Origin: Ifrita kowaldi
Taxonomy: Eukaryota; Chordata; Aves; Passeriformes; Cinclosomatidae
Reading direction: 5' to 3'
DNA length: 64,000 bases
NCBI GenBank assembly: GCA_013398055.1
Contig: VZRS01002391.1
Span: 3,102 to 67,101, forward strand
A program made the translations under genes and the position numbers. Below are positions 12,878-22,947 of the stretch, piece after piece. How positions within the stretch are numbered: the first letter of the stretch is position 1; each line of letters starts with the position of its first letter. Under the pieces are notes generated by a model, which saw only the letters and a list, made by a program, of their open reading frames with translations, did no database searches and was not told the origin of the DNA.

Positions 12878-12985
12878 GTAAGTACTGAAAAGTGCAAACA
12901 TTTATAAAAGGGAGGGGGGTTCAGTAGATTTTGGCTACAGCAACTCCATTTCAGCTTGTTTTTATAAATGTGCCCTGTCTTCCAG
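12878..12985 (+). other. PPARGC1A intron 6 (108 bp, alternatively spliced)
   Basis: A very short intron with two usable acceptors: CTTCCAG at 12979-12985 (full-length form) and TTTCAG at 12949-12954 (short form). A G-run pair (GGG-A-GGGGGG at 12910-12919) lies mid-intron. Such runs are commonly hnRNP H/F-bound intronic splicing elements in short introns. That role is inference here. Confidence 0.9.
12949..12985 (+). promoter_or_regulatory. PPARGC1A: Alternative 3' splice site and 31-nt extension for NT-PGC-1alpha
   Basis: The AG at 12953-12954 follows a CCATTTCAG tract. Using it adds exactly 31 nt (12955-12985) in front of exon 7. With the AA left by exon 6, the reading becomes Asn-Leu-Phe-Leu-stop, with TAA at 12965-12967. 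In mouse the same choice gives NT-PGC-1alpha: residues 1-267 plus L-F-L, 270 residues, lacking the RS and RRM domains and largely cytoplasmic until cAMP signalling. Position, length, reading frame and three-residue tail all agree with my memory of that isoform, so the regulatory choice is probably conserved. Confidence 0.9.
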
Positions 12986-13059
12986 TGATCCCAAGGGTTC
13001 CCCATTTGAGAACAAGACTATTGAACAAACCTTAAGTGTGGAACTCTCTGGAACTGCAG
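12986..13059 (+). CDS. PPARGC1A: PPARGC1A exon 7
   Basis: 74 nt, equivalent to human residues 269-292 plus split codons at both ends (Asn268 and Gly293). It encodes D-P-K-G-S-P-F-E-N-K-T-I-E-Q-T-L-S-V-E-L-S-G-T-A. This part of the protein lies in the negative regulatory region between the receptor boxes and the MEF2 and FOXO docking segment. The only change from human that I can see is R to Q in T-I-E-Q-T. The acceptor is TGTCTTCCAG and the donor GCAG|GTGAGA. Confidence 0.96.
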
Positions 13060-16000
13060 GTGAGAAATGCAGAGTGGTGGCTCTTCCTTTGAGCATGGCT
13101 TGTATGTGTTTGTTCAGTGTAATATACCACAGATATGCTGAGATCTCAGAAGTCTCCAGTAGATTCACTTCAGTGCAGTTTAGCATTACTTTTTGCCCAG
13201 CTACCTGAGAAGAAACGTGTTTGAAAATATGGCTCCAAACCTACACAGGAGAGCATAATTTCTGAGAAAATATGAATGAAACCATTTATCTGTTATACTT
13301 CTCCATTTCCCCATAGATTTGTGTACTGCTGAGCACCATCTTTCAAAGACAAACCCCACAGCACAGTGTAATAGATGTTACAGATGTTAAAGTTATGTCA
13401 TTCAGTCTGTCTCCAGGCTGGTCTGGACTGTACATGACTGCATGTTTCAGTGCTTTGTCAATTTTAGATTAATATGTCACAAATAACAGCTTTCTCCTCT
13501 ACCACTGAACAACTGTTCCATAGCTTAGAGGTAATTTTTAAAAGTGATATTCATTTTGTATTCCTGCTTTTTCTTTATTTCTTCCATTAAGACACTTCAC
13601 ACAACCTCCCTTGATCTTCCTTCTCCTTTCTGATCCTTGGATTTGTACCTTTTGAAGATATGTAGGATTTTTTGTCATGTAGTGGTTTAGTTCACACATC
13701 ACCCATTTAATCATTCATTTAATTTGTCTGCTCCTCTTCCTGCTGAAGTCAATTCCTTCAGACTCAGATCTATTTTATGGCTTTCCTCTGAACTCTGTTT
13801 TGCCTCTGTTTTCTTGAAGTGTCTAGAGCCGAGCACAAAAGAACACATTGAGCTCCACCTGAGCTATTGCCAAGACCATTTTCTTTCTCAGTTGTGTAAT
13901 ATTGAAAAATAAGAGATGTACTTGGCATGTGTTTCTCTCAGGATAGCAGTAGATTGTAAAATATGTGATCTCTAGCATTGAGGGGGAGGGGTATATTGCA
14001 AAACATGTCTTCAGGTACTGCAAATCAGCTTGGTGCTCCTAAATTCACTGGCAGCAGGCCCATGCAGTGGGTTTGGGTAGGTGCATTGGGCTTTCACCTT
14101 CCTACAACCATCATTTCACTTTTTCAGAAACTTTTTCATTAGTTCAGCATTAAACCATTAAACACCTTTCCCTGCCATGTCCTGGAAGCTTGCAGTCTTA
14201 ATCTTTCCTCTCATGGCAAAAGGGAACTTTCTTCCTATACATCTTCCTTGTGCAAAACCAACATAAACATGGCAAAATTCACTGTATGAAGGAGGATAAT
14301 CCTGTTCAGTGCCTGTAGGCCTGAAGCATGGAGAAGCCTCTTCCATCACTACTGGAGAGCAAGTCTGCACAAGGGTGCCCATTTGTAAGCACATGGGTAA
14401 GTCAGTGCTTAGTGCTGCCAGCAGAAAGGGGCAGATGAGGTGACTACAGCAGAGTGGTACAAGCAGCCGTTGAAATCACTGAAGGGAGCAGTGTTTTCTC
14501 TCAGCCAAAAAGTCAGCAGCCTGCTTTTCCCATCAGCTGACTAGACAGAAATTGGGAGTCAGTCTGACCCCTGGATAGTCCTCCAGTGTTGCGTCCATAC
14601 TGGCAACGGGAATGGTCTTGGTATTACCAAATTCATTCCGCTCCATCAGCTGTGCACAGAGGAGGAAACAAAACAGCTCTGTAGTTGCTTGGACAACATA
14701 ACCAGGAGGACTGGTGCATTTGAAAAAACGCATCAGAAGCTGTGAAACAGCACAACTGGGCACATATGTAAACAGGAATGCTGTACTGTGATTCCATGAT
14801 TTTTTTTTCCCCCTTTGGAAGTGAATGGAAGTTAGCTAGGAAATGAACTGATGATACTCAGGAAGAATAATAATTGGAGTGTGTGTGGCCGGGGAGCTGG
14901 GGCAGTGTTACCAAGCAGTGTACGTAATGGTGGCTCTTGGACTTCATGTTGCACTTGCTCTGGTCTTCACAGTGCCTGGTGAGGAGGTTTCAGGAGATCA
15001 TGCAGTAGCTGTATTAATCTCTGCCTGCATATACACATAGTTTTTATTTTTATATTCATGTACATACGTAAATCAATAAAAAGATGCATGTCTTTTTAAA
15101 TAATTTGTATTGTAGTAGTGTTGTGTCCTGAGTCTGCTTTTGCTGGAAGCAAAGTACATGACAGAAACAGCCTGGAGTACTGAAGAACTTACAGCATATG
15201 TGTGTAAATCATGGCAGAACTGGGACCCACTTCAGTTTAAAAAGCAACCAAAAATAAAATAAGGAAAAAAATAGTGGCAGTAGTGATTAATAATACCCTG
15301 AAGTTCTTTAGTGAGACCCTGGCAACTCCAAATTATATCCAGATAACCGCATTGCTCATTGTCCTTATATAGGGCAGCTTGCACTATACAAGCACTATTT
15401 ATTATAATTTAAATAGGAGTTACCTTGATCTTACTACTGAATTGAAAAGACCATTAGCAGTGCTGCTTGCACTATCGAAGCACAAAGTATTTTAATATAA
15501 ATAGCAACTCCCTTGATCTCTCTGCTGAAAACAACATTGCTTCCCTCACTGATGAATTAACTATAGACTAGAAAAATAAATAAATAAAAGCATTTCCCAC
15601 ATGAGCCATCAATCTTCGTCACACACACATTTTGGATTCATGTATCTGAAGTCAAACTGAAACCATTCTCTTGCCAATGCTATATCTTGCTTTACAACAG
15701 GTTTGTTAGTAGTCATGAATGTAACTTTGTCCTCCCTAAAACTGTCAAAACATCAGTTTGTCAAATTACAAGGAACAAATACTCTTTAAAGTGTTTTCAT
15801 GCGACACATAAGAATTCTTTCAATACTCTTTAAGTAAGTGTCCTAAGTCCATTGCTATCTAAAGTCCTGTCTCTTGAAGATAATTATTTTAGTGTTGTTC
15901 TAAGGAAACTGGACTGGAACATCATGATACGGAGGGAATCCTAGGTGATGATAATGCAGTCAATGAAATCCCTGTTTCAGATGAGTCTCATTCAGAGTAA

Positions 16001-19000
16001 GAGGCTCGGAAGAGGTCCATTTCCCTTTGTTACCACAGCCAGCTGCATTGCCAGTGCCTTGCTAAGAGGCCCTGGGCTTGAACCTCTCCAGTGTCTTCCA
16101 GAAATGTGGGATGGTTCTGTGTCAGCTCTTTCCTCTTTGTTACCAAGTCAGACTGGGGGGTGGGGGGGGCTGTGCAAGCACAGGGACTAGGAGGATAACT
16201 CACCTTCTGGAGGTGGCAGTGTTTCTCTTGGCAGACAAGGGCTCCTCAGTGATTGTTTTAGACTTTTGATTGTCTTAGACAAACTTCTGAATGCCAGATG
16301 TTAGATAGCATGGCTTCTAATTAATCCCTCTCTGTTCTCCGTGTCTTCTTAAACCTTCACACCTAAATACTCAAAGCCACCATTTAAGTACATGGAGTCA
16401 GTTTACATGGTTCAATCAGTAACTAGAAGACTATTTCCACCCTCTTGGTGAAAAGTCTCTTATTTGATACAGACCACTGTAATTCATTGTAGCATAAAAC
16501 TCCTCACTGGTCTTGGGGGCAGAATTTGATTTCTTTGAAAAGATGGCAGAAAAAGCTGTATGTACACAATCAGCTTGAAGAGTGACTTAGAATTTGTGAC
16601 CATCCTTGAGGATACTGATACCCTGCTATTTGCCTACCTCTGCATTTGTGTTACCTCTTACTTGTCAGAACAAATACTTAAAATCTGTTATCTAAGAACT
16701 TCTTTGACCTCAGAATGATTTCTGATAAAATGAGATGTGAGATGTAGAGAGTTGTCCAGAGGGAATAAAATCTAATGACTTACTGGATGTTTTCAGGCAT
16801 CTGTGTTTATTCTCTCTAGCACTGACAACAGGATTAAACTGAATACTCAACAAGCATGTAGTTTTTTATTATATGATGACTATTTAATTTTATTATATTT
16901 TCCTAGCTTCTGCAATCTTGTGCCATACAAACACTCTTCTACTTAATTGAACTGTTACCTTGTGGTCAGTGTTTAAAGTGGCCTTAAATAATGTTTCCCT
17001 TGACAATACATTTTCGAACTCAAAATATGTGAAAGAATTCATTTTCAATGCCTCTCAAAAGCCCAGTGCACATGTAGAAAGGTTCCAGGGCTGCATTCCC
17101 CAAAAGACACTAATTATCACCCCCCTCAAAACACAGCAAACATCATCAAACATTTGAATGGTAAGTTACTGTAGAGATTTAGAAATAACTGTGTCTATGT
17201 AAAACAGCATTAAAAATCAGTCCTAAGAAGTCCAGATGTCACTTTTAATGCAGAGGCACTCCCCTAATTTCTGCTTACCAATTTAGCTGAGCTAAATGAA
17301 TTACACTATGGGGGTGGGGGGTGGTGGTTTAAGTGGAGTTTTGGAATCTATTGAAAGTAGTTTCACCCTCCCAGAGACTTTCTGGAAAGAAGTTGCTTGG
17401 CCAAGGTGGCAGAGTCGGCACATGTGCAAACACCTTTTTTGCATGGACATAGGGAGGATGGTGCTGCTTTGGCAGCAGTGCTGGCAGTTTGATGTATGCT
17501 GTTTTCTAGCACAAGATCACTGAGTGAGTTCGTAGTATATAGACAGAGCAAGGCAAAGTGCAAACGTACCATTTACCAAAGCTATTCAATTAAGGAAAAG
17601 TCCCTACAAAGAAAATGGTTTTATAGCATGTCATGAAAAAATACTTGCCTTTTACTTTAAAAAGAAAAAAGACTGTTTAAGGGGGATGATTATAGAGTAT
17701 GTACCACTTCTAACAGATTTGCTGTGCAGAAGTACATAAGTGTGAGTGATGTAGAGGTACTTGTTTATTATAGAGCACATTTCAATGCAGTAATCATAAA
17801 TATTGCTAAGGTTGTGCTCTGTTGAAATATGACCTACATACTCTTGATTGTTTGTGTTACGTGATTTGTCTGACACCCATTACATTCTGGGTAATGGCAG
17901 CCATTTGTTGCTGTGCACAGCAGGCTCTTTTGACAAAAGAAAATAGGCAGCAATAAAAAAGCTATAGTCTGAATTACATTCTGCACAGCGCTGCACTGCT
18001 GAGAGTTTGTGCAAGTGTGTTAACAATGCTCTGAACTGCCTCTTGTCAGCCTTCAGCCTGTAATGGCCATCTGTCCTTCCATATATCTGTCAAAACCTGC
18101 TAAGTTCAAGAGAGAGTACAGAATATACCTTGTACTGTCAACACTTAAACGTACATGTTGGGGAGAAATCGGCGCATGTGAAATAATCCAATGGTTATGG
18201 AATATTGTAATGCCGTTGATGTGGGATCATGGCCCTCGGTGAAGATTACCAGGGATTAGAGTGACGATGAACAAGTGTGCAGCCAACTGGTTTTCTCAGA
18301 ATTCACGGTTTCGAGGTTGGTCATGGGACACTCTGGAGGTGGACTCCGTAGAGGTGACATGAATTCAAAACTTCACTCCCTCCTCCATCCCCCAGTGTAG
18401 GTTTGTTCAAAAGCTAAATGAACATTTTCCAACTTTTATCTGTTTCTACTTGCCTGTGCACTTCCTGCTTCTGCTGAAAACCAGGAAAAAAGCCAGAATG
18501 CCACGAGGAAGCCCTTTCTTAGCCTGTCCCAGCCCTGTTCTGCCAGCAAGGGAAGTGCCAGTAAATTTAGCTCAGTCTGTACTTTCATGAGGGGTTTTTT
18601 TGGTACGGTTTTTTTTCCCCCTTTCTGAAGATTGTTGGACTTCTTGTCAGGTTTCTGGAAATTGTTATACTGTGTGTTTTGCTTGCTTCCTGCCAGGACA
18701 AGCTTTAAAGAAGTAGAATTCGAAACAGTATTTTATTTTGAATATTGGATTATCTCTGGAGTCTCTTTGCCTGAAATTCTTAAATATGCATGTTCATTGT
18801 GGAGTGGTTGTATTTTTGTTTCATTCTTTCTTTAAAACTACATCTAAAAACCCAGTAACTAACCTCAGAATTTCTCATGGGCTGTATAATTTCACAAGTC
18901 AAAGTGTCATTTCTAAATTTTTTTTCTAGAAAGTTGCTTACTGAAGTATTTGTTCAATCTGAGCCTAAAGTTTTAAATTAGAAATTATTACTGCAGATTT

Positions 19001-20843
19001 TTGAATAGGATTGTTCTCTTCATTTTAGGAAAAATTCATTTGGTAGTCAAAAATACTTGTCAGTGAGGAGGTGCATAAGGTATGAAATACTTCGAACTGT
19101 CTCAAGTGAATATTTAGGAAGAAGAAAGAAAAAAATCGAGGACTGAGAGGAAATAGTTTAACAGCGATGACTGCACAAATTTTTTTTTTAGTATTAAATT
19201 CAAATTTGGTGTAACTAGAGTTTTAGGTTTCATAATTTTTGCCTCAATTTTCCTTGAATTTTGTGGCATTAGACAAAATCTTCACATAGCCATGGGTAGC
19301 TTGTAACCAGTTTTTCCAAACATTCGGACAAAATCAAGCATCTCACTCACATCCAGTATTCATGCCTTGGTACTTCTATTTTCTTATTTTCTGAAAGAAA
19401 TTCATTGCAGATAATGCAATGGGACTCCCAGTCTCCATTTATGGTCCTTAGGGAGCACTGTGCATTGACGGATGCTTTTCCTTCTTTACAGCAAAACACT
19501 ATAGAACATGTTCCATTTGCATTGATCTGCCAAGCTGTGCTGCATGTTTAAAAATACAAAACAGAGCTCTATAGCCATGTTTGAAACACACATTTCCTGT
19601 AACTCTGGCCTCTTTTTTCATTCTTGCTGAGGAGCTAATGGAAAGCTCATTGCTTGGGCTAGAAGTATTCTTGGACAGCATGAGCCTCTGGATTGCTTAG
19701 GGATGGTCTGGGTTGTCTTGGAGAACTCCCTAATCTCCATCTATTTTGTTAAATTTTAAGCATCTGTTACTAAATTATATTAGTGTCAATTGGACAGAAG
19801 CAAGTTTTTCGAACTTAACATACTAAGTACCTTCCTGAGGAGAAATTATTTCCTGAACAGTGTTTGCTGTTTGCTGTTACTTTGCCCTGACATCTGGGGT
19901 TATCCTTTTGTAATGTCTGAAGAAATTCTGTGATTTCTACAGAAACTGTTGAAAGTTATATTCTGCCCTTACAAAAATAATGGGAAGATGCTGCTTCAGT
20001 TCTCAAGCTTCACTGGAACATGCTGTAGTCCTTCCTGCAATTTTGTCTCATCACAGTGATATAGCCTATGACAGTTCTGTAAATAATCCTGTTAGTTAGC
20101 AGTATATTTAGTCATTGAATACTTACCTGTTTCATTTTGACTCCCTACTACATGACTTTCACCAAGATTCAGTGCTAAATGCAGTGGTTCATTACACAGT
20201 GATTGTCCTGTTGTTTATTTGGGTTTCAGTTACAGAACCACATTTCAGGCAAAATGTATTAGTTATACTAAAGAATGTATTATACATACATATGATATAT
20301 ATGTATATACATTAGCAATGGTTTTCTGAGTTAATGAACTCTGGAGACAAAGAGTCATTGCCATTGAGTTGTAGGGTGGCTGGATTTCCTTGCATTTGAG
20401 TTCTGTGTCCTTTGGTAGCACTCATTTATTTCTCTTGGCCTTGCTTTTATCCAGGTTCTTGTCTGCTACGTTCTTTATGTTTTTGATGGTGCCAATCTTT
20501 TGACTTCTCATTTTTACATCAAAATCTATTTTATATTTAACAAAAACGTCTTTTGGGTTTTATCTTTTGATCTTTTCTATCAAAATCTACAGAGAGAGGG
20601 GCAGATGTCATGGAGGAAGGGGAGGGGCAGAAATTGTACTGAAGATTAATGGCAATGCATTAGTATTGTTGCTATTGTTGTTACCAGACCTTTGGTAGTT
20701 TTATTCTCAGTATTAGTAGTGTTGAAGTGACATAGCATGGGTCTTGCTTTGTATTGTATCTGTTTTAAGCAGCATATCAGCCACCTTTATAAACACTGTA
20801 TGTGTGCTTAAAAGCATTCTGTTCCTCCTTTTACTCCCTGTAG
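13060..20843 (+). other. PPARGC1A intron 7
   Basis: 7784-bp intron ending CCCTGTAG. It is AT-rich with scattered homopolymers. G-rich runs occur at 16154-16170 (G6-T-G8) and 17310-17328, which could form G-quadruplexes in the pre-mRNA. A TA/CA-rich tract lies at 20280-20312. I find no exon, gene or young mobile element in it. The many short open frames look random. Confidence 0.85.
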
Positions 20844-21756
20844 GCCTAACTCCACCTACGACCCCTCCTCACAAAGCCAACCAAGATAATCCTTTTAGGA
20901 CTTCACCTAAACCGAAGTCATCATGCAAGACTGTTGTACCACCTTCAAAAAAGCCCCGCTGTAGTGAGTCTTCTGGTTCTCAAGGAAATAACCCAATCAA
21001 GAAGGGTCCAGAACAGTCTGAGCTGTACGCACAGCTTAGCAAGACTACAGGACTGTCCAGTGGACATGAGGAGAGAAAGACAAAACGGCCCAGTTTGCGG
21101 CTGTTTGGTGACCATGACTACTGTCAATCTGTGAATTCAAAATCGGAAATACACATTAAAATATCCCAGGAACTTCAGGACTCCAGACAACCAGAATTTA
21201 AGGATTCTTCACCTGGGTGGCAGTGTCAGATTTGTTCTTCTTTAGGACAAGACCAGTATTTCAAGAAAGAGACTTTACAGACAAATAAGCAGGGATCCCA
21301 TGGTAATAACAGAAAACAGCTCCAAGACCAGGAAATTCGGGCTGAACTGAATAAGCATTTTGGTCACCCCAGCCAAGCTGTTTTTGATGAAGAAGCAGAT
21401 AAGACCAGAGAACTAAGGGACAGTGATTACAGTAATGAACAATTCTCCAAACTACCTATGTTTATAAATTCAGGACTAGCAATGGATGGTCTGTTTGATG
21501 ACAGTGAAGATGAAAGTGATAAACTATGCTACCCTTGGGATGGGACACAAGCCTATTCATTATTTGATGTATCGCCTTCTTGCTCTTCTTTTAACTCTCC
21601 ATGCAGAGATTCAGTGTCTCCACCCAAATCCTTATTTTCTCAAAGATCCCAAAGGACACGCTCTAGATCAAGGTCCTTTCCTCAACGCAGGTCTTGTTCC
21701 CGTTCTCCATATTCCCGATCGAGATCAAGGTCGCCCTGTAGTAGATCCTCTTCAAG
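20844..21756 (+). CDS. PPARGC1A: PPARGC1A exon 8 (large central exon)
   Basis: 913 nt, three fewer than I infer for human, equivalent to residues 294-597. It starts L-T-P-P-T-T-P-P, the Cdc4-type phosphodegron and p38 region. It then runs through the basic K-K-P-R patch, the HCF-1-binding tetrapeptide D-H-D-Y, A-E-L-N-K-H-F-G, the acidic D-D-S-E-D-E-S-D-K and into the first RS-rich repeats. One proline is missing before S-K-K-P-R, which accounts for the three-base difference. Cysteines absent from human occur at P-R-C-S, W-Q-C-Q, K-L-C-Y and S-P-C-S-R. The donor is TCAAG|GTATGG. Read past the donor, the frame stays open into intron 8 up to a stop at 21860-21862, so intron retention would give a product lacking the RRM. 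Confidence 0.98.
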
Positions 21757-22319
21757 GTATGGTACAGCAAATTCAAGTATGATCATGGTAGTTAATAAGA
21801 CAAACAGCAAAAACATGAAGAAACTTACAGGAAAGAAAGAAAACAAGCAAGAAGTAACTTAATCCAGTGCAATTTGTTCTGTTGACCCTGAGCTGATTAA
21901 CTCTGAAGGTTAAGGGTTTGCTACAGAAACACTTGTTTCCAATATCCTTTAAATTTGCCAGGTTTACATATTCTGAGTGGAGGCAGTCAGGTCAGAGGCA
22001 GAGCAACTGGTGAGAGATGTACACAACTAACCTTTCCCATTATCTGTGAGCTGCCTGGTGCCAATCTAGCTGCAGCCTCTATCAGATGGAGTTGACAGTG
22101 CCTGACTGTCTGCTCTGTGTTAGCCTCAATAAGGAACATTACCAAAGGGCCAGGAGGGGGGAAATCACCTGAGGCCCCTTAGTTGACTAGGAGATCGCAA
22201 ACTGTCACTGGAAAATCCCACCGGTAGCTTAGAAGAAATTGTAAGTTCAGGGAAGAGGTAGAAAATGTTGTCAATAGACTCAGATGGAATGACAGAGGTG
22301 AATGTGTTTCCTCCTGCAG
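21757..22319 (+). other. PPARGC1A intron 8
   Basis: 563-bp GT-AG intron ending CTCCTGCAG. The exon 8 frame runs 106 bp into it before TAA at 21860-21862. Nothing else is recognised. Confidence 0.92.
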
Positions 22320-22424
22320 ATCTTGTTGCTATTATGAGTCCAGCCACTGTAGACACCGAGCATACAGAAGTTCTCCCTTACGTGGAAGATCGCGGTCCAG
22401 ATCACCGTGCAGTCGCAGACCCAG
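22320..22424 (+). CDS. PPARGC1A: PPARGC1A exon 9 (RS domain)
   Basis: 105 nt, equivalent to human residues 599-632, with split Arg codons on each side (AG|A). It encodes S-C-C-Y-Y-E-S-S-H-C-R-H-R, then A-Y-R-S-S-P-L-R-G-R-S-R-S-R-S-P-C-S-R-R-P. This is the arginine/serine-rich region that couples PGC-1alpha to splicing factors and RNA polymerase II. Length equals human, but tyrosines there are cysteines here at three places (C-C-Y, S-H-C and S-P-C-S), and Y-V-R became R-G-R. The acceptor is CTCCTGCAG and the donor CCAG|GTAGTG. Confidence 0.96.
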
Positions 22425-22826
22425 GTAGTGCCTTTGGCCTGCATTTGGTTTGCTTTGCAGCTGTTCCTCAGGAGATGATTGTAGAACCATAGAATCATTA
22501 AGGTTGGAAAAGACCTCTGAGATCATTGAGTCCAACCTTGGCTAAACACCACCATGTCAACTAAACCATAGCATGTCCACTCATTTCTTGAACACTTGCA
22601 GGGATGGTGACTCCCCCACTTCCTTGGGCAGCCCATTCCACTGCCTGACCACCCTTCCAGTGAAGAAATTCTTCCTGGTATCCAAACTGAACCTCCTCTG
22701 GTGAAGTTTGAGGCCATTTCCTCTTGTCCTGTCTTTTGGGATAATGAAGCATTCCAGAAATTGTATTTCTAATTTTACATTTACAAATGCAGGTGCTTGA
22801 TTTAATGACTAAGTTATGTTTCCTAG
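22425..22826 (+). other. PPARGC1A intron 9
   Basis: 402-bp intron, about 250 bp of which is an antisense CR1 3' end (separate entry). Only about 60 bp on the 5' side and 85 bp on the 3' side are non-repeat. The acceptor is TTTCCTAG. Confidence 0.92.
22485..22738 (-). mobile_element. CR1 LINE 3' end fragment in intron 9
   Basis: On the minus strand this is the familiar CR1 3' tail: AGGACAAGAGGAAATGGCCTC at its 5' side (near 22738) down to the terminal AATGATTCTATGG-type motif at about 22485-22498. It is about 250 bp, 5'-truncated and non-coding. It occupies more than half of intron 9 and starts about 60 bp after the exon 9 donor. It is antisense to the host gene. Confidence 0.93.
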
Positions 22827-22947
22827 ATATGACAGCTATGAGGAATATCAGCATGAAAGGCTGAAGAGGGAAGAATACCGCAAAGAGTATGAAAAACGGG
22901 AATCTGAAAGGGCCAAGCAAAGGGAGAGACAGAGGCAAAAAGCAATT
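22827..22947 (+). CDS. PPARGC1A: PPARGC1A exon 10
   Basis: 121 nt, equivalent to human residues 633 (split) to 673. It begins Y-D-S-Y-E-E-Y-Q-H-E-R-L-K and continues with a highly charged E/R/K helix ending K-Q-R-E-R-Q-R-Q-K-A-I. It links the RS domain to the RRM, and in human the sequence is nearly identical (K for R in Y-R-K-E-Y). It ends in phase 0. The acceptor is TTTCCTAG and the donor ATT|GTAAGC. Confidence 0.97.
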
